Source: Bacillota bacterium (lineage in GTDB: Bacteria > Bacillota > Clostridia > Acetivibrionales > JAEZXR01). From it: a stretch of 64,000 nt of DNA. The notes beneath the pieces were generated by a model. The model ran no database searches. It was not told where the DNA came from and saw only the letters and a program-made list of their open reading frames with translations. The stretch lies in assembly GCA_023419605.1 (NCBI GenBank), contig JAEZXR010000086.1:150283-214282 (forward strand), given 5' to 3'. Position 1 is the stretch's first letter. Each line of letters starts with the position of its first letter. A program made the position numbers and the translations under genes. Positions 7,988 to 15,787 of this stretch are shown here, in pieces.

Positions 7988-9172
7988 TTGAAAAAGAGGT
8001 ATATGGCTGCCATTGTCTTTTTAGCATCAGTGATTCTGTTTACTGCCTCCAATGTGCTTATCGTACCGGCTTTCAAGCAGGAGAGAAACATTAAGTATTA
8101 TTCGCTCAGCGATCCGGAGCTGATTCTGAAAAAAGGGCCGGAAGGAGCTTTTGATTCACAGAGAACGCACACCATGTCCATTGCAGAATTGAATCGGAAC
8201 GGATACCGGTATTGGGCGTATTACCACGGCTATGACGGAAAGAATATTCGAAATGACATGGGAGTGGCCTACAGCAATGACCTGGTAAACTGGCAAAAGG
8301 AAGGAACAACTCCCATCGTACCGAACCTGCGCTGGGGAACCGTGGTGGTTGTGGATGGGATTGTCCATATGTTCGGAACCCGAAACTATGGGGGAGATTC
8401 TTATATTGTCAGACTATCCTCTGCTGACGGCAAGAATTTCAAGGAAGAGGAGATTGCTGTCGCAGCAGCGCCAGGAGAAAGGCACCAGAATCCTTTCATC
8501 TTCTATGATGAAAAAAATGCTACCTATCGGCTATATTACTATCATTTCAAGGATGACAAATATTATATAGAAGAAAAACATGACAAGGATATAACGCAGA
8601 TCGCAAAGGCCCAGGAAAACAAGGTTTTAAGCGATACAAAGTTTATTCTTGCTGCACCTTCCATGATGTACAGGGATGGAAGGTACTGGCTGGCAGCAGA
8701 GACCTTGCACGAGATCAAGGGCAAAAAGGTCTGGAAAACCATTATGTTTGCCTCCAAACACCCCTACAAGGGATTTATACCCGTAGATAACCACGAAATA
8801 CTGGTGGACAATGATGCCTGCTATTTCCAGCATATTTTTGACAACCAGCTGGTAGGAGTGTACTCCCATGAATACAGTGATGGAACCTGGGAAATATTCA
8901 AACGTACACATGATTTCCAATCCAAAAATAAAATCAGTCTGAATGAGCGGAATTTCGCCTTAAATAAAGGAAACGAAAAGCAGCTGGCTGCAAAGGAAAC
9001 CTTTAGTGATGGGAAATCAATGGATGTAACGCCGGTCGCCACCTGGGCGTCTTCCGACAATACTGTAGCTACGGTTGCGAAAGGGAAGATAATCGGAAGA
9101 AGATCCGGTAAAGCCATTATTACCAGTTCCTTCGGAGGGTGCAGTACAACGGCTGAAGTAGAGGTGCGATAG
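7988..9172 (+). CDS. Secreted five-bladed propeller glycosidase-like protein with Big2 domain
   Basis: A 394-residue exported protein. Residues 1-28 form a signal peptide or membrane anchor. Residues ~35-300 have the repeats of GH43/GH32/GH68-type propellers: 'MGVAYSNDLVNWQKEGTTPI' followed by further blades such as 'VVVDGIVHMFGTR', 'PFIFYDEKNATYRLYYYHF' and 'PSMMYRDGRYWLAAE'. Residues ~320-394 are a bacterial Ig-like group 2 domain ('ATWASSDNTVATVAKGKIIG'). Substrate and catalytic residues cannot be assigned, so enzymatic activity is inferred from the fold only. TTG 7988 is the start, with GGGGAG seven bases upstream. It is transcribed alone from the promoter at 7899. Confidence 0.75.
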   Translation: MKKRYMAAIVFLASVILFTASNVLIVPAFKQERNIKYYSLSDPELILKKGPEGAFDSQRTHTMSIAELNRNGYRYWAYYHGYDGKNIRNDMGVAYSNDLVNWQKEGTTPIVPNLRWGTVVVVDGIVHMFGTRNYGGDSYIVRLSSADGKNFKEEEIAVAAAPGERHQNPFIFYDEKNATYRLYYYHFKDDKYYIEEKHDKDITQIAKAQENKVLSDTKFILAAPSMMYRDGRYWLAAETLHEIKGKKVWKTIMFASKHPYKGFIPVDNHEILVDNDACYFQHIFDNQLVGVYSHEYSDGTWEIFKRTHDFQSKNKISLNERNFALNKGNEKQLAAKETFSDGKSMDVTPVATWASSDNTVATVAKGKIIGRRSGKAIITSSFGGCSTTAEVEVR

Positions 9173-9237
9173 AAAGTGTTCGAGGGGGCAAAGGCTGGTT
9201 TTTCAATGCTTATTTCGAATAATATCCCCGGGAAAAC

Positions 9238-9266
9238 TTGCCTTTCCGCCTGTTTTGTATTATAAT
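9238..9266 (+). promoter_or_regulatory. Sigma-A promoter of the HMA gene
   Basis: TTGCCT (9238-9243), a 17-base spacer, and TATAAT (9261-9266). No CsoR/CopY-like operator was recognised nearby. Confidence 0.65.
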
Positions 9267-9304
9267 AGCTATACTCATAAATTAATGGAGGGGTTCTACC
9301 AGCT

Positions 9305-9511
9305 ATGGATCATGTAGCAGTAAACGTAGAAGGAATGTCTTGCAGTCACTGTGAGAATGCCGTTAAAAATGCGGTAGGTGCTCTCAATGGTGTTGAAAAT
9401 GTTATAGTAGACTTGAGTGCCAAAAAGGTGATTGTTGAATATGATGCGGAGAAGGTTTCTGTAGACATTATTAAAGGAACGATAGAAGATCAAGGGTATA
9501 CTGTAAGATAA
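9305..9511 (+). CDS. Heavy-metal-associated domain protein (CopZ-like copper chaperone)
   Basis: A single 68-residue HMA domain that should bind Cu(I) through the two cysteines of 'GMSCSHC' (M-x-C-x-x-C) and hand it to a P-type ATPase. The beta-alpha-beta-beta-alpha-beta pattern is complete: 'VENVIVDLSAKKVIVEY' and 'IKGTIEDQGYTV'. GGAGGGG lies 11 bases before ATG. No copA or csoR is adjacent, so the metal partner is elsewhere. The gene is a single transcription unit ending in the terminator at 9518. Confidence 0.92.
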   Translation: MDHVAVNVEGMSCSHCENAVKNAVGALNGVENVIVDLSAKKVIVEYDAEKVSVDIIKGTIEDQGYTVR

Positions 9512-9517
9512 AAGTTG

Positions 9518-9557
9518 AGCAGTAAGGCTTCACAGCCGCGTACTGCTTAATTTTTTT
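9518..9557 (+). terminator. Terminator of the HMA gene
   Basis: AGCAGTA (9518-9524) pairs with TACTGCT (9541-9547), with an inner GGCT/AGCC stem, followed by AA and seven T. The T-tract again doubles as the left edge of repeat copy B. Confidence 0.8.
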
Positions 9558-9680
9558 ATTGTATCGGAAAGTTCTCTTTCCGATACAATAAAAAAACATT
9601 AAATTTATGCGCGTGCCAGCTTTTCCTCATATTTCGGGAAGGCACATGCGCAAACAAAAGTGGCAAAGCTATCTTTGTTC
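9551..9680 (+). repeat. Dispersed structured repeat, copy B
   Basis: Same order of parts as copy A. (1) A perfect 21-bp palindrome, 9551-9571 with 9576-9596, loop TTCT; its core is GTATCGG/CCGATAC where copy A has GTCTAGG/CCTAGAC, so both arms changed together. (2) A bulged hairpin beginning with TGCGC at 9608. (3) AACAAAAGTGGC with GCTATCTTTGTT, kept by G-U pairs. A frame over this stretch (9607-9828) is not a gene. Confidence 0.8.
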
Positions 9681-9772
9681 TTTATTTTCCGTGAATCTGG
9701 TAATAAATCATACGTTATCGATCACTTGCATCGGAAAATACGGTAAAAAGCGTAAAAACTGGGGTGGGAAAT

Positions 9773-10483
9773 ATGGAAAACCAAAGTCGGCCGGAAAAGC
9801 TCAAGGGATTTTTATACTATCTGCCTAAAGCTGTAAAGTTTTATGATTTGAAAAATGAAAAGCTGACCCGGGCAGTATTTGTTGTAATTTTGCTTACCAG
9901 CTTCCTAAGCGCACTTGTTCCTGCAGAGGTGGGCAGTGGCATGAGTTTTCAGGACATTATCGTTAACGTGGCTACTATTGCCGTCATATATCTTGCATCG
10001 ACGGTTTATCTTGTTGCCTATATAAGAGAACTGAAAAACAAGGAGTATACGGCACAGGAATGTTTTCGCCGTGTGATGCGGAAGGCATCCCGTATTGTAA
10101 TAGCGTCCCTGCTGTATGGTGTTGCCCTCGCAATGGGGCTATTTGCCTTGGTTCTGCCCGGGCTTATTATAGCGGTCATATATATTTTTTACATCTGCTA
10201 TATTACAGACCTTGGAGAGTCGGTACCGGATGCTTTCCAGGCAAGTAAACGCATCACAAGAGGATACCGGCAGCGGATTCTGGTGATCCTGATCCTGTTT
10301 AATCTGGTCCTGCTCCTCCCTGTTTTCCTGCTTCTTGTTTTTGCCGGTTCTTCCGGAAGCCCCATCATAGTCACATTTGTTACCGCTTTTACCGGAGCTG
10401 TCATTAACCTGATGTATCAGCGGCTGGTGGCTCTGTTGTATATGGATTTGGAATATGGAAGTTCAACGGAAAAAAGCATCTAA
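9773..10483 (+). CDS. Polytopic membrane protein of unknown function (paralogue 1)
   Basis: A 236-residue protein with about six hydrophobic helices and the sequence 'LKGFLYYLPKAVKFYDLKNE' at the N-terminus. Inner motifs such as 'YIRELKNKEYTAQECFRRVM' and 'FALVLPGLIIAVIYIFYICY' recall the YciC/DUF975 and glycerophosphodiesterase-membrane-domain type of small membrane proteins, but I do not recognise a specific family. It is clearly related to the protein at 10834 (shared Y-L-P-K-x-x-K-F-Y-D entry, A/Y-Y-I-R-x-L, and V-T/S-A-F-x-x-A-x-I-N-L-M-x-Q-R-L near the C-terminus). ATG 9773 follows GGGGTGGG; GTG 9764 is inside that site. Confidence 0.75.
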   Translation: MENQSRPEKLKGFLYYLPKAVKFYDLKNEKLTRAVFVVILLTSFLSALVPAEVGSGMSFQDIIVNVATIAVIYLASTVYLVAYIRELKNKEYTAQECFRRVMRKASRIVIASLLYGVALAMGLFALVLPGLIIAVIYIFYICYITDLGESVPDAFQASKRITRGYRQRILVILILFNLVLLLPVFLLLVFAGSSGSPIIVTFVTAFTGAVINLMYQRLVALLYMDLEYGSSTEKSI

Positions 10484-10833
10484 GGGAAATTTAGCTGAAA
10501 ACCAATATACCGATCACTCCCGAACCGAGTGTCACAAATTTTTTCAAAACCTTCACTCTATATTACTATTTTCTATGACCATGGCAGCAGCATCTAATGA
10601 CAGGGGGCTAGGGGAACGCTTATATCCAAATTGGCTAAAAGTGTTGGGAGAGATATAAATCCTTAGATATCCATGGCTTCTAATGCATGTGTTTTTGCTT
10701 ATTTTAATTATATGGATATTTAACCGGTACGGCAATAGCAGCAAGGCTATTTTCAAAAAAAGTTTGACAAAGCTGGAATTTTGGTGAAAAATATAAATAT
10801 ATGTTTTGTATTTATTTATTTGGAGGATGAACT
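10484..10833. other. 350-base intergenic region between two paralogues
   Basis: No gene is supported here. Seen: a small AATAGC/GCTATT hairpin followed by TTTTC at about 10733-10752 that could end transcription, and a TTGACA at 10764-10769 whose best -10 (TATAAA at 10792) is 22 bases away, so the promoter of the second paralogue is uncertain. Confidence 0.4.
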
Positions 10834-11592
10834 ATGTACGGTAGCAAAAGGCGGGGAAGGATAAGACCTCTGATAGCATACCTGCCAAAGGTTTTAAAAT
10901 TTTATGATGTAAAAGGAGAAGGGGTAAGCCCTCTTGTTTTTGTATTGGTATTGGCAATAGGTTTTGCTGCAAACTTAATTCCTATGAAATTTATCGGTGA
11001 AATCAGTATTTCGCCTGTGTCTGCTAGTACAGAGGAACTCATGAACCTTTTACGGGCGACGCTGATCATGAATGGCATAAGTCTGGGCTCCTTTATTCTT
11101 TCCAACCTCTTTTCCTCTGCCTACTTATATGCGTACATACGGGACCTGAGAGGCATCAGCTACACGTCTCGGGAATGTTGGAGCTTTATTGGACGCAGAT
11201 TCCTGGTCATCATGGTGCTTTCCATTATAAATATGCTGGCCATTTTTACAGGGCTGTTTCTGTTTATCGTTCCAGGCATCATTCTATATCTCATGTTTGT
11301 TTTTTCAAATTGCTATATGATGGATAAAGATACCGGGATTATCCGTTCACTGAAATCCAGTCTGGATTTAACACACGGATTTAAGGGGCAGATATTCCGG
11401 GTAATTGTATTTTTTAACGCCATTATCATTCTTATTCCCATGATGATCGGTTCTTCCGGAGGACCTTTAATCTATGCCTTCGTTTCAGCCTTTATCTCAG
11501 CGATTATCAACCTCATGTCTCAAAGGCTGCTGGCTTTGATGTATGTTGACCTCGAATATGTACCCAACAGCTTGGATGAGGTAGAAACATGA
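10834..11592 (+). CDS. Polytopic membrane protein of unknown function (paralogue 2)
   Basis: A 252-residue membrane protein, paralogous to the gene at 9773, with six predicted spans. It shares 'AYLPKVLKFYDVKGE', 'YAYIRDLRGISYTSRECW', 'FIVPGIILYLMFVFSNCYM' and 'IINLMSQRLLALMYVDLEY' with its partner position by position. Function is unknown; tandem duplication followed by divergence is the simplest history. GGAGGATG stands six bases before ATG 10834. It overlaps the TauE/SafE gene by four bases (ATGA), so the two are co-translated, which hints at a shared membrane-transport role. Confidence 0.78.
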   Translation: MYGSKRRGRIRPLIAYLPKVLKFYDVKGEGVSPLVFVLVLAIGFAANLIPMKFIGEISISPVSASTEELMNLLRATLIMNGISLGSFILSNLFSSAYLYAYIRDLRGISYTSRECWSFIGRRFLVIMVLSIINMLAIFTGLFLFIVPGIILYLMFVFSNCYMMDKDTGIIRSLKSSLDLTHGFKGQIFRVIVFFNAIIILIPMMIGSSGGPLIYAFVSAFISAIINLMSQRLLALMYVDLEYVPNSLDEVET

Positions 11593-12353
11593 ATGAAACC
11601 GTTATTCTGCTGCTAAGGATATGTCCTTTTATTTTTCTGGCAGGATTGGTGGATTCCATTGCAGGCGGGGGAGGCTTAATATCGCTCCCTGCGTATATGT
11701 TTGCGGGTTTACCCATACACTTTGCCTACGGAACCAATAAATTTTCCTCTACCTTTGGTACCTTTTTCTCCACTCTGCGTTTTGTTCGCAGTGGGAAGAT
11801 TCATTACGTATCGGCTGCCATTTCCGCTGCGGCTGCCCTTTTTGGATCGCATTGGGGGGCAAAAGCCGCCTTGGAACTGGATGAAAAATACCTGAAATAC
11901 TGTTTGGTGGTTTTACTGCCCGTCATCGGAGTCTTTGTCCTTACCCGAAGGGGTTTTGGAGAAAAAGAGACGGCTGGGGAGTTATCCAAAATCAAGATGA
12001 TTCTACTGTCTTTCCTGTCAGGATTGTTGATAGGAGCATACGATGGGTTCTTTGGCCCGGGGACGGGAACCTTTTTAATTCTGATATACACGGGGATCAT
12101 CGGATTTAGTCTGATTACGGCCTCAGGGAATGCCAAAGTAGTAAACCTGTCATCCAATATCGCTGCGCTCATTACCTTTATCATGGGCGGAAAGGTTAGC
12201 TTTATGGTGGGAATCCCTGCTGCTCTGTTTGGAATCCTGGGGAACTGGATTGGTTCCGGCCTGGCCATCAAAAATGGGGCAAAGGTTATAAAGCCTGTTT
12301 TTATAGGGGTTTTGGCTCTTTTATTCATTAAGATTGTTGTTGATTTTATATAA
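11589..12353 (+). CDS. TauE/SafE-family (TSUP) anion permease
   Basis: A 254-residue protein with eight or so membrane helices in two repeats. The family signature is present twice: 'AGLVDSIAGGGGLISLPAYM' near the N-terminus and 'IGAYDGFFGPGTGTFLILIY' in the second half. 'ASGNAKVVNLSSNIAAL' also belongs to the family. These proteins move sulfite, organosulfonates or similar anions across the membrane; the substrate is not readable. It ends before a strong terminator at 12362. Confidence 0.9.
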   Translation: MNETVILLLRICPFIFLAGLVDSIAGGGGLISLPAYMFAGLPIHFAYGTNKFSSTFGTFFSTLRFVRSGKIHYVSAAISAAAALFGSHWGAKAALELDEKYLKYCLVVLLPVIGVFVLTRRGFGEKETAGELSKIKMILLSFLSGLLIGAYDGFFGPGTGTFLILIYTGIIGFSLITASGNAKVVNLSSNIAALITFIMGGKVSFMVGIPAALFGILGNWIGSGLAIKNGAKVIKPVFIGVLALLFIKIVVDFI

Positions 12354-12361
12354 AGAATAAG

Positions 12362-12401
12362 AAGGCTTATGGGAACTGCTTTGTTCCCATAAGCCTTTTC
12401 T
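12362..12401 (+). terminator. Rho-independent terminator of the TSUP operon
   Basis: A 15-bp stem (12362-12376 with 12383-12397, AAGGCTTATGGGAAC) is followed by a T-rich tail. It sits between convergent genes and may also stop nrdG transcription. Confidence 0.85.
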
Positions 12402-12436
12402 AATGGTAAGAAAATTTATTATATTGAAGAATACTG

Positions 12437-12946
12437 TCACCAGTCCAGCAGTGCCGGTTCGCTATCCAGCAGGGACTTCCTCACATCGATAATACGCTGG
12501 TTTTCAGATCCTCTGAAACGAAGCAGCAGATTTTTCTTCTCCATATCGAAGCGCCCATCTACCAGTATATCCGTCTGCTCCAGCAGTTCAGACCAACCGG
12601 GATGCGCATCGGAATGCGCCAGTAGATATTCGAATTTATAACCTGTATAGGTCATGATATTCAGTCCCAGTTTTTTGATCTCCCTGGCAAGTTCCGCCAG
12701 AATTTCTGCCTGTTCAAAGGGTTCTCCACCGCTTAGGGTAACTCCATCCAGCAGAGGGTTGCTCGTAATCTGTTGGAGTATAAAACTGATATCCACCAGT
12801 GTTCCTCCTTCGAAGGAGTGGGAGTTTGGGTTATGGCAGCCGGGACAATTGTGCCGGCACCCCTGGGTGAATACCACTAAACGAATTCCCGGACCGTCGA
12901 CGATGGATTCCTTTATAATACCTGCAATTCGCAGTTGTCTATTCAT
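12437..12946 (-). CDS. nrdG: Anaerobic ribonucleotide reductase activating enzyme
   Basis: A 169-residue radical-SAM enzyme that makes the glycyl radical on NrdD. The 4Fe-4S ligands are 'CRHNCPGCHN' (C-x3-C-x2-C). 'VDGPGIRLVVFTQGC' before them and 'LSGGEPFEQ' after are the usual NrdG/PflA-type substrate and SAM contacts. The start ATG 12946 follows AGGGTGAT. It lies 77 bases behind nrdD; a CAGGGG/CCCCTG hairpin in that gap (12987-13014) may protect or tune the downstream message. The two genes form one operon driven from the NrdR-box promoter near 15470. Confidence 0.95.
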   Translation of the reverse strand: MNRQLRIAGIIKESIVDGPGIRLVVFTQGCRHNCPGCHNPNSHSFEGGTLVDISFILQQITSNPLLDGVTLSGGEPFEQAEILAELAREIKKLGLNIMTYTGYKFEYLLAHSDAHPGWSELLEQTDILVDGRFDMEKKNLLLRFRGSENQRIIDVRKSLLDSEPALLDW

Positions 12947-13023
12947 ATGATATCACCCTGTCGGAAATAATGTTTTATGGATTAAGCAGGGGCGGACATG
13001 CAGACCCACCCCTGTCCGGGTAT

Positions 13024-15348
13024 TTATATTTTACAGGAAAAGTGTTTCACTCTTTCGCGTTCTTCCGCTTTTTTGGCGTCATTGAAACGTTCCAGGGTAC
13101 CCACCAGGTATCCTGTAATACGACGAATTCTTTCGAACTTTATGTCGCCTTCCTTTCTTCCGCAGAAGGGGCAAGCTTCACCGATAATACCGGTATATCC
13201 GCAAATCGGATCCCGGTCTACAGGATGGTTGATGGAGCCGTAGCCAATGCCTGCTTCCTTCATGGCTCTGACAACTTTCTCGAAGGCCTCCACGTTCTGT
13301 GTAGGATCTCCATCCAGTTCCACATAGGTGATATGTCCTGCATTTGTCAGTTCATGGTAGGGACCTTCAATGTTGATTTTATCAAAGGCATTCAATTCAT
13401 GGTGTACAGGTACATGGAAACTGTTGGTATAATAGTCTCTGTCGGTGACACCCTCAATGGATCCGAAGATCTTACGGTCCATTTTTACAAAACGTCCGGC
13501 TGTGCCTTCCGCCGGAGTGGCAATCAATGTAAAATTCATCTTGTATTTTTCACTGACTTCATCCATGCGCTTACGCATGTAGCCTATGATTTCAAGACCG
13601 AGATTCTGGGCTTCTTCGGACTCGCCGTGGTGTTTTCCCGTAAGAGCCTTCAGACATTCTGCCAAGCCGATGAATCCCATGGTAAGGGTTCCGTGCTTGA
13701 GAACTTCTCCAATTTTATCTTCCCAGCTCAGCTTCTCAGAATCCATCCATATGCCTTGCCCCATGAGGAAGGGGAAATTTTTAACCTTTTTGGCTGCCTG
13801 GATTTCAAAGCGTTCAAAAAGCTGTGCAATGACCAGATCAATCTTTTTATCCAGTTCCTCAAAGAAAATATTAATATTTTTGTTGCTTCTCAGTGCGATA
13901 CGGGGGAGATTTACAGTGGTAAAGCTAAGGTTACCCCTTCCGTAAATGGTTTCTCTCTCAGGATCATAGCTATTTCCTGCAACTCGTGTCCGGCAGCCCA
14001 TGTATGCGATCTCGGTTTCAGGATGGCCCGGACGGTAATATTTCGCGTTAAAGGGTGCATCCATAAAGGAGAAGTTGGGGAACAGCCTTTTGGCGCTTAC
14101 TCTGCAAGCCAGCTTGAACAAATCATAATTCGGATCCCCGGGGTTGAAGCTTACCCCTTCCTTGACCCGGAAGATGTGAATGGGGAATATGGGTGTCTCA
14201 CCATTACCCAAGCCGGCTTCTGTTGCCAGCAGTACATTTTTTATTACGAGCCTGCCTTCCGGAGACGTATCCATGCCATAGTTGATGGAACTGAAGGGAA
14301 TCTGAGCGCCTGCTCTGCTGTGCATGGTATTGAGGTTATGTACAAAGGCTTCCATTGCTTGATAGGTACTGCGGTCCGTTTCGACCTCCGCTTTGTTTCT
14401 TGCAAATTCCTGTGCTTTTTTTATGACGGCTTCGTCATTGACAAATTGAGACAGATAACCCGCTTCAATCCTCGCATACTCCTCGTTCCTACTCAGATTG
14501 GGAAGTGCGCCGTGCTCTTTGGTAATGGTTTCAAAGGTTTCCAAAGCGTGGGCTTTGGCATTTTGGTCATCCGTCAGGAGTTCCAATGCCTTGATGAGAT
14601 TCTGTCGATACAGTTTTACATAGGTTTTGGCAACGCCTGGAGCCATTCCATAGTCAAAATTGGGTATACTCTGGCCCCCGTGCTGGTCGTTCTGGTTTGA
14701 CTGGATGGCGATACAGGCCAGGGCTGAATAACTTTGTATGTCATTAGGCTCTCTGAGGTGGCCGTGCCCGGTGCTGAACCCGCCATCGAACAATTTCAGC
14801 ACATCAATCTGGCAGCAGGTGGTGGTGAGGGTCAGGAAGTCCAAATCGTGAATATGGATGTCGCCTTCCTTGTGAGCATTGGAATGCTCGGGTTTTAGAA
14901 CATACATTTCATAGAACTGCTTTGCACCCTCGGAACCATATTTCAGCATGGTTCCCATGGCTGTATCACCGTCAATATTAGCATTTTCTCTCTTAATATC
15001 ATTATCTTTCGCTTCTTTGAAGGTTAAGTCCTCAAATACCTTCATGAGCCGGGTATTCATTTCCCTTACCCGTGTCCGGTCCGCCCTATAGAGGATAAAC
15101 TCCTTGGCGGTGCGGGCATGCCCGGTTTCGATGAGAACCTTCTCAACAGCATCCTGGATTTCTTCAACAGAAGGGGTCTGCCGATCCAGATTTTTCTCTA
15201 TGTACTCTACTACCTTCTCCGCCAGCTTAAGGGCTGTATCGTAATTCTTTCCGCCTGTAGCACTGGCTGCCTTGAATACGGCACTGGCAATCTTTTCAAT
15301 GTTGAATGGAACTTCTCTACCGTCTCTCTTGCGAATCTTTGTAATCAT
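13024..15348 (-). CDS. nrdD: Anaerobic (class III) ribonucleoside-triphosphate reductase
   Basis: A 774-residue glycyl-radical enzyme that reduces NTPs to dNTPs without oxygen. Residues ~3-90 are an ATP-cone ('ITKIRKRDGREVPFNIEKIA'), the allosteric activity site. The core carries 'LTTTCCQIDVLKLFDGGFST' (catalytic cysteine region) and 'GNLSFTTVNLPRIAL'. At the C-terminus the zinc site 'CPFCGRKEG' follows the radical glycine in 'DPICGYTGIIG'. Length fits the family. The leader carries two NrdR boxes (15446-15492), so repression by NrdR is likely. With nrdG it supplies DNA precursors for anaerobic growth. Confidence 0.96.
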   Translation of the reverse strand: MITKIRKRDGREVPFNIEKIASAVFKAASATGGKNYDTALKLAEKVVEYIEKNLDRQTPSVEEIQDAVEKVLIETGHARTAKEFILYRADRTRVREMNTRLMKVFEDLTFKEAKDNDIKRENANIDGDTAMGTMLKYGSEGAKQFYEMYVLKPEHSNAHKEGDIHIHDLDFLTLTTTCCQIDVLKLFDGGFSTGHGHLREPNDIQSYSALACIAIQSNQNDQHGGQSIPNFDYGMAPGVAKTYVKLYRQNLIKALELLTDDQNAKAHALETFETITKEHGALPNLSRNEEYARIEAGYLSQFVNDEAVIKKAQEFARNKAEVETDRSTYQAMEAFVHNLNTMHSRAGAQIPFSSINYGMDTSPEGRLVIKNVLLATEAGLGNGETPIFPIHIFRVKEGVSFNPGDPNYDLFKLACRVSAKRLFPNFSFMDAPFNAKYYRPGHPETEIAYMGCRTRVAGNSYDPERETIYGRGNLSFTTVNLPRIALRSNKNINIFFEELDKKIDLVIAQLFERFEIQAAKKVKNFPFLMGQGIWMDSEKLSWEDKIGEVLKHGTLTMGFIGLAECLKALTGKHHGESEEAQNLGLEIIGYMRKRMDEVSEKYKMNFTLIATPAEGTAGRFVKMDRKIFGSIEGVTDRDYYTNSFHVPVHHELNAFDKINIEGPYHELTNAGHITYVELDGDPTQNVEAFEKVVRAMKEAGIGYGSINHPVDRDPICGYTGIIGEACPFCGRKEGDIKFERIRRITGYLVGTLERFNDAKKAEERERVKHFSCKI

Positions 15349-15445
15349 ATAAATTTATCCCCCTAAAAGTAATAGAAGCAGTATAAAGCGGAAACTTTTC
15401 CTACGACGGGGCATTGCATAAGTGTTGTGCCGTTGGTTAAGTTTA

Positions 15446-15492
15446 CCACTATATATTGTGCGTTACTAATTATAATTCACTACATATAGAAA
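15446..15492 (-). promoter_or_regulatory. Tandem NrdR boxes upstream of nrdD
   Basis: Box 1 is CCACTATATATTGTGC at 15446-15461 and box 2 is TCACTACATATAGAAA at 15477-15492, compared with the known consensus ACACWATATATWGTGT. Their starts are 31 bases apart, the three-turn spacing typical of paired NrdR boxes. They flank and overlap the minus-strand promoter (15497-15469), where binding would block RNA polymerase. Box 2 is degenerate in its right half. Confidence 0.75.
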
Positions 15493-15497
15493 AGCAA
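15469..15497 (-). promoter_or_regulatory. Promoter of nrdDG
   Basis: On the minus strand, TTGCTT (15497-15492), a 17-base spacer, and TATAAT (15474-15469). It lies about 120 bases upstream of the nrdD start and is overlapped by the NrdR boxes. Confidence 0.65.
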
Positions 15498-15610
15498 GTT
15501 CGCAATTTTAAGATGAATCTAAATCTGGACCGATTGTTTTCCTTTCGCTTATTATATCGTCAAAATGAGAGTAATTACACAATAGGATTGGTAATTTTCC
15601 AATAATGGAA

Positions 15611-15740
15611 AAAGACAGAGATGGCGTTACCGCTTTTGTTTGCGCATGTACCTTTCCGAAGCATGAGAAAAAGCTGGCATACGCCTACATTTACTTTTTT
15701 TATTATCCGGACTGTTTTTTATTTTCTGGATAATAAAAAA
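15611..15740 (-). repeat. Dispersed structured repeat, copy C
   Basis: Read on the minus strand, this is the third copy of the element at 4466 and 9551, again attached to the terminator of the gene before it (the GGDEF-EAL gene). The palindrome arms are the outer 13 bases, TTTTTTATTATCC with GGATAATAAAAAA, around a 19-base loop. The middle hairpin keeps TGCCAGCTTTTTC, CATGCTTCGGAAAGG and ACATGCGCAAACAAAAG. The third hairpin is weaker (GCG/CGC core only). Confidence 0.75.
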
Positions 15741-15764
15741 CAGTCTGCGGATTTGCAGACTGTT
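15734..15764 (-). terminator. Terminator of the GGDEF-EAL gene
   Basis: On the minus strand, a ten-base stem AACAGTCTGC / GCAGACTGTT (15764-15755 with 15748-15739, six-base loop) leads into a T-tract shared with repeat copy C. It starts some 24 bases after the stop codon. Confidence 0.8.
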
Positions 15765-15787
15765 TGCAAACAAAGACAGTATTAGAA

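Noticed and set aside
4444..9680. Repeat copies A and B as ends of one composite transposon
   Set aside because: They are in direct orientation, enclose ordinary housekeeping genes and no transposase, and a third copy lies outside.
9607..9828. 73-codon frame after the HMA gene
   Set aside because: It is a translation of repeat copy B and the upstream part of the next gene in another frame.
12970..14700. 576-codon open frame on the plus strand
   Set aside because: It lies antisense to nrdD, has no ribosome binding site, and reads as a cysteine- and phenylalanine-rich shadow of a gene with clear motifs on the other strand.
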